From positions 55,690,001-55,754,000 of the forward strand of contig CM060989.1 of the NCBI GenBank assembly GCA_030765065.1: a stretch of 64,000 bases of DNA, written 5' to 3'. Of this stretch, positions 10,945-22,297 are shown piece after piece. The DNA comes from Deroplatys truncata (Eukaryota; Arthropoda; Insecta; Mantodea; Mantidae). Positions within the stretch are counted from its first letter, which is position 1, and each line of letters starts with the position of its first letter. A model generated the notes under the pieces. That model made no database searches and had not been told where the DNA came from. It worked only from the letters and a program-made list of their open reading frames with translations. The position numbers were made by a program, and so were the translations under genes.

Positions 10945-11633
10945 TGTGAACAGCATAACTCAAAAACGAACAGTCGGATAAACACCAAACTTGGTATTTA
11001 GGTTCAGTATCTTCCAGAGATGCGACACGAAGGTTTTCAAGAAAATCCCCCCACCCCAGACTACCCTTTACATGGAACATTTTTCGAAAATTTTAATTTT
11101 CTCAAAAATGGCTCTAACGATTTTGATGAAAATATCATATGTTTAAGATAATGTCATGAGAAATGAAATGTATATCTCGAATTTTCTGGGAATGTCTCCA
11201 AAAGTATTCTTCATTGTGAACGACTTTTGCATAACTGGTAAACCGTAGGAGATAAGACAGAATTTTACTACACAAAAAATGTAGATCGCGTTAAAATACA
11301 CAACTTATGTCATATACATTTCTTTTGTTGAGTGAACCGTTTTCGAGATATTGCTTGTTATTTCCTTAAATTTTTCAATACTTATACTTTTTCTCAAATT
11401 CGTTATTCATTTTTTTTATGTCCTGGACATGCAAAGAGAATGACATGCGCCACATAGCAACCAGCGTTAAAATATTTGACTATCGCTTAAAACCTACCAT
11501 ATTCCCCTTGCATCTACAAGAAAATTACCAATAAGATTGACATCTCGATTAACATGAAGCACATGGAGAATAGGCGTTTGTAAAAATAGATTGTACAAGA
11601 GTAGAGAAAGTCATGTGAGTGTAACACATCAGA
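10779..11633 (-). mobile_element. HINE-A copy nested in HINE-B
   Basis: Full-length copy: R end 'actttctctactacgtatag', a (GT)n microsatellite of about 18 dinucleotides at 10909-10945, and L end 'gtgtaacacatcaga'. It lies inside the T-run of a HINE-B in the same orientation. Frames rich in His-Thr on the minus strand are translations of the microsatellite. Confidence 0.9.
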
Positions 11634-11721
11634 TTTTTTTAAAAGTCTGTTGCTAGCCATTTGTTTCACGCGATGTCATTGAAAGAGTATGAAATATTAA
11701 TGCCATAGCGAGCCGCTTCTA

Positions 11722-12500
11722 TCGATTCGGTTTCCTCTCTCTCTTGTGCGAAATGTGTAGGTAATGACATAATGTCTACAAACGTTTATCTGGATTTGAT
11801 TCGGTTTCCTCAATCTCTCTTGTGCGAAATGTGTAATGAAACTGTGTCTATAAACGTTTATCTGGATTTGATTCGGTTTCCTCAATCTCTCTTGTGCGAA
11901 ATGTGTAATGAAACTGTGTCTATAAACGTTTATCTGGATTTGATTCGGTTTCCTCGATTCCTCTTGTACGAAATGTGTAATAAAACTGTGTCTATAAACG
12001 TTTATCTGGATTTGATTCGGTTTCCTCGATTCCTCTTGTACGAAATGTGTAATAAAACTGTCTATAAACGTTTATCTGGATTCGATTCGGTTTCCTCGAT
12101 TCCTCTTGTACGAAATGTATAATGAAACTGTGTCTATAAACGTTTATCTGGATTTGATTCGGTTTCCTCGATTCCTCTTGTACGAAATGTGTAATAAAAC
12201 TGTCTATAAACGTTTATGTGGATTCGATTCGGTTTCCTCGATTCCTCTTGTACGATATGTGTGATGAAACTATGTCTATAAATGTTTATCTGGATTTGAT
12301 TCGGTTTCCTCGATTCCTCTGGTACGAAATGTGTAATTAAACTATGTCTAAATGTTTATCTGGATTTGATTCGGTTTCCTCAATCCCTCTGGTACGAAAT
12401 GTGTAATTAAACTATGTCTAAATGTTTATCTGGATTTGATTCGGTTTCCTCAATCCCTCTTGTCGAAATGTATAATGAAACGGTGTCTACAAATGCTTAT
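11722..12500. repeat. 72-bp minisatellite inside HINE-B, about 11 units
   Basis: The unit contains 'aaacgtttatctggatttga', 'ttcggtttcctcgattcctc' and 'ttgtacgaaatgtgtaat'. Most units are 72 bases; a few have 2-4-base deletions. The unit derives from the HINE-B L-proximal segment found once elsewhere ('gattcggtttcctgtccccc' at 63876, 'cgaacgtttatcttgatt' at 63937). Because 72 is a multiple of three and the unit lacks stops in one frame, a 116-codon repetitive frame (11772-12122) is open; it is not a gene. Confidence 0.9.
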
Positions 12501-12600
12501 TTGGAGATAGAAAAATACGCTTGCGTAAGCATCGTTTATAGATGCTACTTAAAAATAAATGATAATGGATAGAGAAACTCAAATGAATTTAACACGACTT

Positions 12601-13291
12601 TTTAACATAAACCTCCCTCCACACACACACTTATCATTTTACTACATTTTTAAGTAAACAAAAGTATAAACCACAAAAGGTAATCGGTTTTTTAAATAAG
12701 TTATCATTGCTTAAAGTCATTATTTAATTTTTTTATGAAGCCTTGCTGCTTTTGACTAACTGCCGTTAACATTATGATTAAATACATTTAAAAGCATGAC
12801 TGCATTCTATTAGAAGTTTAACAGTTATAGTTAATAAAAATAGCCTACCCTCTGATTATCCTGCTAATTTGAAATTAGAATGAATATTGACATCTCGATT
12901 CAGTTCCAGAGAGAAGTATTTCTTCAGAAATGAAATCTTTATTTTTTAAAGAGAAATTTTAAGACAATCTGACAACATGGGAAGCCAAAGATGTGACTTC
13001 TTTGGTTACCTGTGTTCTTCTAAACCATTTTACCAGTTTCCACTGCTTCTGCAGAAATAACTTTTTCCACACTAAGGCACTTAAAGGCATACTTGAGAAG
13101 CACATCTGGATTTGCCCTGCTGTCAATCCACAACGATATTCATGTGATAATTTGTTAGTGTTCCAACAAGACTTGATTTTGTATTGCGAACAGGTTTGTT
13201 CGAATTATAAATATAATAAAACTAAAAAAAAAATGTAAAATTCATTTTGTGGGGTTCAGTACACACAAGTGGAGACTTCTGTCTCAGAACC
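12601..13291. other. Unassigned AT-rich DNA
   Basis: I see no repeat, RNA gene or supported coding region. An 81-codon frame at 12993-13238 has no recognisable domain. Confidence 0.3.
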
Positions 13292-13965
13292 TGAGGCAGT
13301 ATTTTGTATCACAACACTGTGAATGCCAGAGTGATTGTAGTGTAAACTAACGTTATTGTATGACAATGATTTTAGATGTTTGTTAGCCATAAGCATTGTT
13401 AGGAAATAAGTTTACATGGCCTCACTGAAACTGACAATAGAGTGGGTAACAATGAAGCGAGGGGGTGAGTTGTTTATCACTACGAAGAGACAAACAACTG
13501 ACATCAGGGTAGAGCGCCTTTCTTTAGAAAAGGAGGGAAGATCTTCTCTAGAGCATATGTGTTAGTAATTATGATTGGCTGACAAAACAGACGCTAATGT
13601 TGGCGCGATTTAGTAACCAATAGTAGCTCTATTATAATGTTTAGGCATTTCGAGGTGAAGGAGTATATATTCTCGAGCAATAAGCATATTTCACGCAGTT
13701 CTACAGAATCATTCACGAGGTACACGTCGCGCAGTCTTGAAGAATCTTTCGTGAGGAGAATGTTATACAGTTTGGAAGAATCTCTCGCGTTGTAAAGTTA
13801 GTTACAAAATGTGAAGTACGCAGCAACCAATACGACAGTAATTACATTCGGAAATATAACAGTTTCAGTCAGGCGTGTATAAAGATTAAAGATGTGAACT
13901 ATTAATTAAGTGTGACGGCAATAAATGTGCGAAAATAAATTCTTTTATCAGAGAGTGAACTTGTT
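13292..13965 (+). mobile_element. LTR-type element D3, 3' truncated
   Basis: It begins TGAGGCAGTATTTTG and aligns along its length with the inverted copies at 1807-2811 and 46462-47298 (shared 'aacaatagagtg.g', 'gagggggtgagttgtttat', 'ctagagcatatgtgttag', 'gacgctaatgttggcgcg'). A TATA-like 'gagtatatatt' is near 13661 and 'ggcaataaatg' near 13917. I could not find a right end or target duplication. Confidence 0.6.
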
Positions 13966-14460
13966 TGAAATAATAACTCTTGACAATTGTGGGTATATAT
14001 CAAAGCATCATGGCTGTGTCTCAGTTGCAAGTGTTCAAATATTTTAATTTTATACAGGGTAGTCCCTCCCCCCCCCAAAAAATTAAATTCTATATACGCT
14101 CCTGAGAGCTGGGCATATGCGCTTTGGAACAGACATGTAAAGCTCAAGGCGACGCATATCAGCTAATCGATGATGTGGTAGGGTGGGTGAGATGGCATGA
14201 TGAGGTCTGTTCTCTTCACACCTCCTGAGCAGGAATACCTACTCTTTCTTGTTCTAGAACGAGTTCAATGCTTGGTGATTTTATGACCGGGAAATTTTTC
14301 CAAGAGTTAAAGAATTGATGATCATTCGCCCAAGGAAGCCATTTCCATGGTTATTCTTACCGCTAATGTTATCTTTCCTTCTAAGAAGAAATACTTGACA
14401 AAGGCGTGAGAATCACAGATAAAAGAAATGCAGATAAAATACATCATCTTCCAGGCCCAG

Positions 14461-14463
<3 letters not shown>
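13966..14463. other. Unassigned DNA
   Basis: It includes an 11-base C-run near 14069. No supported gene or element is visible. Confidence 0.3.

Positions 14464-14508
<45 letters not shown>
14464..14508. repeat. (CA)n microsatellite
   Basis: About 22 uninterrupted CA dinucleotides outside any visible HINE body. Confidence 0.95.
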
Positions 14509-14512
<4 letters not shown>

Positions 14513-14548
14513 ATTAATTATGTAGGTTAACATTATAAAGATAAAAAA

Positions 14549-15080
14549 TATTATGTGTTACACTCACATGACTTTCTATACTCTTGTACAAACTATTTTT
14601 ACAAACGATTATTCTCCACATGCTTCATGTTAATCTTATTGCTAATTTTCTTGTAGGTGCAAGGGGAATTGGTAGGCTTTAAGCGATAGTCAAATATTTT
14701 AAGAGCTGGTTGCTATGTGGCGTATTCCATTCTCTTTGCATGTCCAGTATATAAAAAACATGAATAACGAATTCCCATTTGAGAAAAAGTATTGAAAATT
14801 TAAGGGACTAACAAGCAATATCACGAAAATGGTTCACTCAAAAAAAAAATCGAGATGTATATTTCATTTGTAATGAAATATCTTAAACATATAATATTTT
14901 AATCAAAATCGTTAGAGCCATTTTTGAGAAAATTAAAATTTTCGAAAAATGTTCCATGTAAAGGGTAATCTGGGGTGGGGGGATTTTCTTGAAAACCTTC
15001 GTGTCGTATCTCTGGAAGATACTGAACCTAAATACCCAGTTTGGTGTTTATCCGACTGTTCGTTTTTGAGTTATGCTGTT

Positions 15081-15112
<32 letters not shown>

Positions 15113-15240
15113 TGTTTCCAAAAATACATTTTTTTGATTCAGTGGGTCTCAAAACATGTATTTTCGGTGAAATCTCGATATCGAATTTTTGGGTGGAACA
15201 CAATACTTCCCCTACTTACTATACGTAGTAGCGAAAGTAA
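14549..15240 (+). mobile_element. HINE-A copy with internal deletion
   Basis: The L end is 'ttatgtgttacactcacatg'; the R end is 'ctatacgtagtagcgaaagt'. About 150-200 bases are missing at the A-run near 14845 relative to complete copies. The (CA)n tract is at 15081-15110. It abuts another HINE at its right A-run. Confidence 0.85.
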
Positions 15241-15244
15241 AAAA

Positions 15245-15752
15245 AATGTATATGAGATATATTGTGTGTTTCAACGCGATCTACATTTTTAAGTTTGTCC
15301 AACTCTTACGGTTTACCAGTTATGTAAAAGTCATTCACAATGAAGAATACTTTTGGAGACATTCCCAGAAAATTCGAGAAATACATTTCATTTGTCATGA
15401 AAATATCTTAAACATATATTTTAATCAAAAGGCCGTTAGAGCCATTTTTCAGAAAATCAAAATTTTCGAAAAATGTTTTATGCACAGTGTAGTCTGGGGT
15501 GGACGAATTTTCTTGAAAATCTTCGTGTCTCAGCCTTGGAAGATACTAGACTCAAATAGAAAGTTTGGTATTTATCCGATTTTTCATTTTTGAGTTATGC
15601 TGTTCACAGACAGACACACACATAAGAGCATGTTTCCCAAAATGCTTTATTTGTATTCAGGTCACCTCAAAACATGTAATCTCGTGTAGAATTTTTGGGT
15701 AGAATGCAATACTACTTCTTCTTACTACACGTAGTGGAGAAAGAAATGAAAA
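15245..15752 (+). mobile_element. HINE R-half, interrupted at its internal A-run
   Basis: It resumes at 'atgtatatgagatatattgtg', the sequence that follows the internal A-run in intact copies, and continues to a degenerate R end 'cttactacacgtagtggagaaag'. The previous copy appears to have entered this one at that A-run; the L half is not preserved to the left. Confidence 0.75.
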
Positions 15753-16203
15753 CACTTGGATATTTTGGAAAAACAGTGTCATACGTAATTTTGCTTGAGG
15801 TTTTAAATAACTTCGTGGCGCTAGTTCAAGAATTGTTAACAAAGTATGTCAACTAGTCCTATCTCCAAATACAATTATTTATCTATGAGTCACAGTAAAT
15901 TTTCTGTCTTATAATGCATTCCAGCAGGTTTTAATTCATGCAGGTATTCACGTTATCCCTGTTGCATCATCACTTGCTATTTTCCTTCACACGTATAGCA
16001 TGACTCATTCCTGCCCGTAAAGCACACCGACTACTCGTCAATAACGCCAACAACACGCAAAAATATATCACTGGGTTTCCTTAACATAAACACGGCTGCG
16101 TGCTAAGTCATGACTCAAAATGAGTCACGCCCAGAGTGTTTCCAGATAACCTGCAACATTTCATTTAGCATAAACAAACTACAGATTACCATAAATAATG
16201 CTA
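15753..16203. other. Unassigned DNA
   Basis: It lies between a HINE and the 16.2-kb mariner. No recognisable feature is present. Confidence 0.3.
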
Positions 16204-17401
16204 CGAGGGCAGTCTCTGACGTATATATAGCGGTTGTTGTTTCAAACAAATGACTATGGTAGAAAGCACCACCCTTATAAAGCTTAAGTTTGAAGTTTGA
16301 CGATGCTACGTTGTTTAGTAATTGTTTGGCAGCCATCAACTCTCTCAGCGAATTTGTAAACACTCGAAAGGTCTTAGTCCAACTAATATTAAAGCTGAGC
16401 TAGATTCTACTCCGGGGGAGTCTGCTCCTTCGTTTACAACAGTAAAATATTGGGTGGCAGAGTTTAAGCGAGGCCTTACGAGCTGCCAAGACGAACATCG
16501 CAGTGATCGACCAAATGAGGTGACCACGCCAGAAATTGTGAAGAAAATCCAAAAAAGGTATTAGATGACCCCGACTGAAAATGCGCGAAATAGCAGACAT
16601 TGTAGATATTTGAAAAAGTGCTGTACATCGCAAACTGACTGAAAATTCGGACATGAAAAAGCTGTGCACAAGATGGCTGCCGCGTTTACTCACAATGGAA
16701 CAAAGCAGCGTCGTGAGCATGTTTCATTCAAGTGTTTGGCGATGTTTCGCTGCAATAAAGCCTGGTTTTTGCGTCGATTCATAACCATGGATGAAACTTG
16801 GATCCATCACTTCACACCTGAGAGGAAGGAACAGTCAAAACGGTGGATTGAAAGGGGAGCATCGGCTCCAAAGAAGGCGAAGACAGTTCCATCTTCAGGC
16901 AAGGTCATGGTGTCAGTTTCTGGGATGCGCGTGGGATAATTTTCATTGATTATCTTCAAAAGGGAAAAGGAATCAATGACGAGTATTATGCAAACTTATT
17001 GCAGCGTTTGAATGATGAAATCCAGCAAAAACGGCCGCATTTAGCGAAAACGAAAGTTCTATTTCATCATAACATGGCTCCAGTTCACACATCCATTATC
17101 GCCATGGCCAAAATCAATGAGTTAAAGTTCGAATTTCTTCCTCATGCACCCTATTCGTCAAACTTAGTCCCTCTGATTATTTTCTCTTTCCAAAGTTGAA
17201 GAAATGGCTTGGTGGTAAAAGATTCGCCAACAATGAAGAGGTGAAGTTTGCAGAACTCGACGATTCTCACTATAAACAGGGTACCGAAGCTATTGCACAT
17301 CGCTGGGAAAAGTATATCGATCTGAAAGGGAAATAAAGATTTTTTTTTTCAAAATTTTTGTGTTTTCTTTGTTAGGTCGGGTACTTCTGGGACAGCCCTC
17401 T
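16204..17401 (+). mobile_element. Mariner-like element, family Mar1, decayed
   Basis: The left terminus reads 'cgagggcagtctctgacgta' and the inverse of the right terminus 'agagggctgtcccagaagta', giving imperfect inverted repeats of about 25-30 bases. TA flanks both sides (16202-16203, 17402-17403). The length of about 1.2 kb is normal for mariner. It contains a broken transposase on the plus strand. Confidence 0.8.
16310..17336 (+). pseudogene. Mar1 transposase, broken
   Basis: A mariner transposase binds the terminal repeats through an N-terminal helix-turn-helix pair and cuts and joins DNA with a DD34D domain. Visible in order: an N-terminal part with 'FTTVKYWVAEFKRG', an in-frame TAG at about 16562, frame changes, the first catalytic region 'MDETWIHHFTPERKEQSK' near 16790, a second region decayed to 'VLFHHNMAPVHTS' near 17050 in which the canonical Asp is Asn, and a third reading 'YSSNLVPLIIF' instead of the usual 'SPDLAPSDFF' type. 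Loss of two of the three catalytic Asp residues plus stops and frameshifts make it inactive. The TTG at 16322 is not a real start. Confidence 0.85.
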
Positions 17402-17403
17402 TA

Positions 17404-17757
17404 AGAAGGGGTAGAACAACCACTGCCTTACTGCGCTATCGTTTGTTACTTGTGTCAGAAACTGATTCCCCAATTTTTGTTTGTTTTTTTCAATCAACGA
17501 AACAGAGTGTAGCCACAACGTTCTATGCAATTCCTCACCTTTCAATATGATCTCCATTCCTTTGTATGGTTTTTGTATGCCTTTTAAAAGCTATACTCCG
17601 TGAGGTAGAAATTCCTATTCTTCCCCAGTCACTTACACACAGAGTCCTTCAAGGTCTCATCATCAAGTTAGTGTACATGAGGAACTACTTTCAATAGCCC
17701 GAACAGATGGTAGGTCAGGGCTATGCTGGATGAGGCAAGAATTACCATCCAATTTTT
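17404..17757. other. Unassigned DNA
   Basis: It lies between the mariner and the next HINE. No recognisable feature is present. Confidence 0.3.
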
Positions 17758-18508
17758 ACTTTCTCTACTATATATAGTAAGTAGGGGAAGTAATACATTC
17801 CACCCAAAAATTCGATACCGAGATATCACCGCAAATACATGTTTTGAGGCCCTTGAATGTAAAAAACGCATTTTTAGAAAAAGATCCATATGTTTATGTC
17901 TGTGAACACCATAACTCAAAAACGAAAAGTCGGATAAATACCAACATTGGTATTTAGGTTCTGCCTCTATCAAAGATGCAACACGAAGATTTCAAGAAAA
18001 TCTCCCCACATCAGACTACCCCTTAGGAGCATTTTTCGAAAATTCTGATCTTCTCAAAAATGATTCTAACGATTTTGATTAAAATATTGATATATTTTCA
18101 TGACAAATGAAATGTATATATTGAATTTTCTGGGAATTTCCCCAAAAGTCCTCTTCATTGTGAATGGCTTTTGCATAACTGGTAAACCGTAAGAAATATA
18201 ACATTTTTGTACACAAAAAATGTAGAACTCGCTAAAACACACAATTTATGTTATATACTTTTTTTGGTCCAGTAAACCATTTATGAGACATTACTTGTTA
18301 TTTGTTTGAATTTTCCAATACTTATACTTTTTCTCAAATGGGTATTCGTTATTCGTTTTTATTTTAGCCTACCATATTCCCCTTGCATCTACAAGAAAAT
18401 TAGCAATAAAATTAACATCTGGATTAACATGAAGCATATGGAGAATAAGCGTTTGTAAAAATAGTTTGTGCAAGAGTAGAGAATGTCATGCGAGTGCAAC
18501 ACATCAGA
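17758..18508 (-). mobile_element. HINE-A copy
   Basis: R end 'actttctctactatatatag' at the left, L end 'gtcatgcgagtgcaacacatcaga' at the right, very short GT tract, T-runs on both flanks. Part of the L-proximal region near 18360 is deleted. Confidence 0.85.
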
Positions 18509-18515
18509 TTTTTTT

Positions 18516-19360
18516 ACTATCTCTACACCACTTACCTAGTAGTAGCGGTAATGTATTCCACCCAAAAATTCGATACCGAGCATTCAACGGAAATGCATGC
18601 TTTGAGGCCTCCTAAATCCAAAAATAAAGCATTTTTGGAAAAAAAAAAGTCCGTGTATGCGTGTGTCTTTGAACGGTATAACTCAAAAACGAAAATTCGG
18701 ATAAATAGCAGCTTCAGAATCCTTCAAAGATGCAAGAAAATATAAAAGAAAGGAGTTAAAGAAAATCGCTCTACAGAAAACTATCGTTTTATAAGGAAGC
18801 TTTTTCGAAATATTCCATTTTCTATAACGATTTTGATTAAAATACCATATGTTCAGACATTTACACTAAAAATAAAATGTGCAACTAAAAGTTTCTGGGA
18901 ATAACCTGTGAGGTCACTTCATTCGGAAGTAATTTCGTACAACTGGTGAACCATAAGAAATAGACAAAAAACGTACTACACAAAACTGTAAGATGGTTTT
19001 AAAACACACAAATTTTCTCAAATAACCTTTTTGTAACATCAACGATTTCCGAGATACGCGTTATTATTGGTTTAAATGCTCGATACTTAGTTTTTTTTAA
19101 AGAATTGTCGCTTTTCATTTGTTTCTCGCGTCACCGTGGAAAAAGAGTATGAACTTTCTGGGCCAGAATATAACCACACGGTTTTTAAAAATCTGGCTCA
19201 CGATTCGATTTTTTCTATCCCTCTTTATCTGCAATTAAATGTGCAATGAATCTATTTTTGCAAAGTTTATCTCGATTAACTTGAAGTAAATAGCAAAACC
19301 AAGCCTTCGTAAGAATAGTTTTTTAGAAGCTATATAAAAATAAACAATAATAGGACTTGC
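18516..19360 (-). mobile_element. HINE-B copy in tandem with HINE-A
   Basis: R end 'actatctctacaccacttac' directly follows the T-run that closes the preceding HINE-A. B-type blocks follow ('catcaacgatttccgagatac', 'catttgtttctcgcg', 'aaagtttatctcgattaac'). The L end is decayed after 'aaataaacaataatagg'. Confidence 0.7.
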
Positions 19361-19465
19361 ATAGTTAGGACTTTGACGGAAGAATTCATCAAAACCGTGT
19401 TTTAAGCTTCTTGACAGTTTTGTTGTACCGATCAGAATTTGCTGTTTTTTATTTAAAAAAAATAA

Positions 19466-20294
19466 TCTGATGTGTTACACTAACATGACTTTCTCTACTC
19501 TTGTACAAACTATTTTTACAAACGCTTATTCTCCATATGCTTCATGTTAATCGAGATATCGAGATGTTAATCTTATTGCTAATTTTCTTGTAGATGCAAG
19601 GGGAATTGCTAGGTTTTAAGCGATAGTCAAATATTTTAGGAACTGCTTGCTATGTGGAGTATTTAATTCTCTTTGCATTACCAGGACAGAAAAAAAGTAT
19701 AACTTTTGGAAAATTTAAGGAAATAATAAGCAATATCTCGAAAATGGTTGACTCAAAATAAAAAAAAACAACAAAAAAAAACGTATATGATATAAATTGT
19801 GTATTTTAACGCGATCTACATTTTTTGTGTAGTAAAATTTCGTGTATCTCTAATGGTTTACCAGTTATGCAAAAGTCGTTCACAATGAAGAACACTTTTG
19901 GAGACATTCCCAGAAAATTCGAGATATACAATTTATTAGCCATAAAAATGTCTTAAACTTATGCTATTTTATTCAAAATAGTTAGAGCCATTTTTGAGAA
20001 AACTAAAATTTTCGAAAAATGTAACATGTAAAGGGTAATCTGGGGTGGGGGATTTTCTTGAAAACCTTCGTGTCGCATCTCTGGAAGATACTGAACCTAA
20101 ATACCAAGTTTGGTGTTTATCTGGCTGTTCGTTTCTGAGTTATGCTGTTCACAGACACACGCGGACATGTTTCCAAAAATGCTTTTTTTTGGATTCAGGG
20201 GATCTCAAAACATGTATTTCCGGTGAAATCTCGTTATCGAATTTTTGGTTGGAATACAATACTTCCCCTACTTCCTATACGTAGTAGAGAAAGC
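19466..20294 (+). mobile_element. HINE-A copy
   Basis: L end 'tctgatgtgttacactaaca' follows an A-run; R end 'ctatacgtagtagagaaagc' precedes another A-run. The microsatellite is contracted to 'cagacacacgcgg'. Otherwise nearly complete. Confidence 0.9.
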
Positions 20295-20865
20295 AAAAAC
20301 ACCCCCTTCTCATCCCTTAACATTGTCGCCGTAACTTAATTGCCGGATTTTTTAGTTATGAATCTTTTCTTCTTCGGGATTCTCTCTAATGCCATTCCAC
20401 AGCTCTCTTATACGAGTATTTACCAGGTTCAAAGAAATGAACTCAATTTGGTCTCCTAGCATAACTTTTGCCAAGTACTAATCTCCTTCCAAAATGAAAC
20501 TCTGCAACAGGTTATTAATGACAATTATTGATTTACTTGCATGTTTAATATGATCGATCAACATACTGGGTACCCACTGTGCACAACGTTTGAGCAGCCT
20601 AATTGATGAATAAACCTTTATCATTGGAAAAGTTGGCTTAAAATTCATCATTCATCAGATATCATTTGACGGCCATCACGAATGATCTCATCCACTTCAT
20701 GCAAGCTGCACTGAGTCAGTGATCAAGGTTGGAGACGACTTATTCCTTTTTCCATCAAAGGGGATTGCCCTATAGCGTCGAACCCAATATCTAACAGTTC
20801 TATATTAATTTGTTGCATCCTCAGCCGTTCACGAATGCGAACGTTTCGAGTTTAATGGCCAATTG
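20295..20865. other. Unassigned DNA
   Basis: No repeat partner, RNA gene or supported coding region is visible. Confidence 0.3.
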
Positions 20866-21125
20866 AAATTGAGTTTAATTTATGGACGCTCTTTAACTAC
20901 TATGGTTCTTAGCGTCCCATTCTATATTGGGCGTGAAAGACCGGTAATTTTGCTCAGAGGCCTCTATATCAGGCTTGAGGTTCTTTTACGTGCCATAAAT
21001 CTACTTCCCTTCTGAAGGAAGCCATTGCTAAGGATTTTTACGCCCATCGCCCTCCGTCAGGTTTGAACCCGCAACCTTGGGAACTAGAGGTTAGCACGGT
21101 ACCACTAGTCCACGGAGGACGACTA
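20866..21125 (-). mobile_element. SINE-1, near full length
   Basis: On the minus strand: head 'gtcctccgtgg', A-box-like 'tagtggtaccgtgctaacctc', B box 'gcgggttcaaacc', then 'ggcacgtaaaagaacctc', 'aagcc', 'gataaagaggcc', 'accggtctttcacgcccaat', and tail 'ggacgctaagaaccatag.agttaaagagcgtcc'. About 255 bases long, with the pol III promoter layout preserved. Confidence 0.85.
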
Positions 21126-22297
21126 GTCCACGTTCGTAGTACATATGGCATCACAAGGCGACTGACAGATTGATACATGAATTAATGATAATTGGGAAAG
21201 GAAATTTGGAAACGAAACGTTCTAGGTCTAACTTTAGGGTAAGTCCTGGTATTTGCCAGATATTAAGACTCAGGAAAAAACATGTCAGGGAGGACTGCCC
21301 TGGAAGAATTGGAACAAACCTCCAGTTCACGTGTCCGTGTCTTAACGATCTCGACCAGCCGTGTCAGCCTTCAGGAGTTCTCCTACGGCTCATCGTTTTC
21401 TCATATTTTGTACATCAATGTACGCTATTTTGTAAAACTATGGCTGTACTGCCAGCTTCTCTACCAGAAAGTTATTATTCGGTCATATGTAAGATTGGGG
21501 GAATAACATCATATTCAAGACAAAGCGTTTGAAGAAAGAAAAAAAATAGCAATATTGTTTATAAACACTACATTTCAGTTTATCACCATATCTATGTGAT
21601 ATGAGTCAGTGCTGTTACGCCTTTCAATACAGCGACAAAGATAACAGCAGTGCCTTCCCGCAAGATAATGGCCGTCCTACGCATTAATGTCAGTGGGAGT
21701 GATAGGTGGGATGATCCACAAATTGTGACCTTGGCTTTCCCCGTTAATCCGGTGAGAGCTTGGGTGAACAAGGAAGCAGGTGTTTCGTATCCACAGACTG
21801 TTGTGCTTTAAACTACATTACCGCACGTGTTATTTGCTCCGTTATTACTTCCTCCGCAATCCGTAGGGCGCCTTCCGCAAACAGAGAAACTGTGGGTGTG
21901 TTTGTTGGATTTAGGCACATACGATATTGTGATGCAGCTATGGGCTGCGCTAATCGACCGACTAACCGGTGGAAGAGATAAGGAGAAGAGGAGCGCTCTA
22001 CTCCCCTCGCGACGTAAATTCCAGAAGCGCTATCGAGAGATAACGGGATTTTTCTGGAAACTTCTATCCCCCGCATCCAGCGAACATTCTCGAACTCTTC
22101 GTGTTATACATACCGTTCGTGCTCGCGAGTGTGTTAGCGAGTTGTTCTTCATGTAACAAAGTGCTGGTTGCTTGGTGTGTTTTACGAGCGAGGTTGTGAC
22201 GACAGTTGTGGTGTACAATGAGTGCTGTCACTGCGGAAGATTAGGGAAGTATTATGTTCAACACTCCAGCCCATTCTGGACAAGACATGCTAGATAG
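21126..22297. other. Unassigned DNA with CpG-rich block (about 21620-22260)
   Basis: The right 600 bases are clearly richer in G+C and CpG than the surroundings and contain no repeat shared within the window. Frames of up to 120 codons exist on both strands without a recognisable domain. It could be a host promoter or first exon, or part of an element not otherwise represented. I cannot decide from sequence alone. Confidence 0.3.

Larger units (their letters stand above)
10326..12600 (-). mobile_element. HINE-B host copy split by HINE-A and expanded by a minisatellite
   Basis: The R end ('acttcctctatcatgtatc') is at the left. The body runs to 'cagtgctttgtcattttt' at 10778, is interrupted by the HINE-A at 10779-11633, and resumes with 'ttaaaagtctgttgctagcc'. 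That is exactly what follows the T-run in uninterrupted HINE-B copies ('tcattttttaaagt...' at 4498). The L-proximal part then carries the 72-bp repeat array and a decayed L end 'gatagagaaactcaaatgaatttaaca'. Confidence 0.7.

Noticed and set aside
11772..12122. 116-codon repetitive protein frame
   Set aside because: It is the 72-bp minisatellite read in a frame without stops; the period is a multiple of three. There is no start context or flanking coding sequence.
11722..12500. CRISPR-like array of regular repeats
   Set aside because: Units are contiguous 72-bp tandem repeats with no unique spacers, in eukaryotic transposon DNA.
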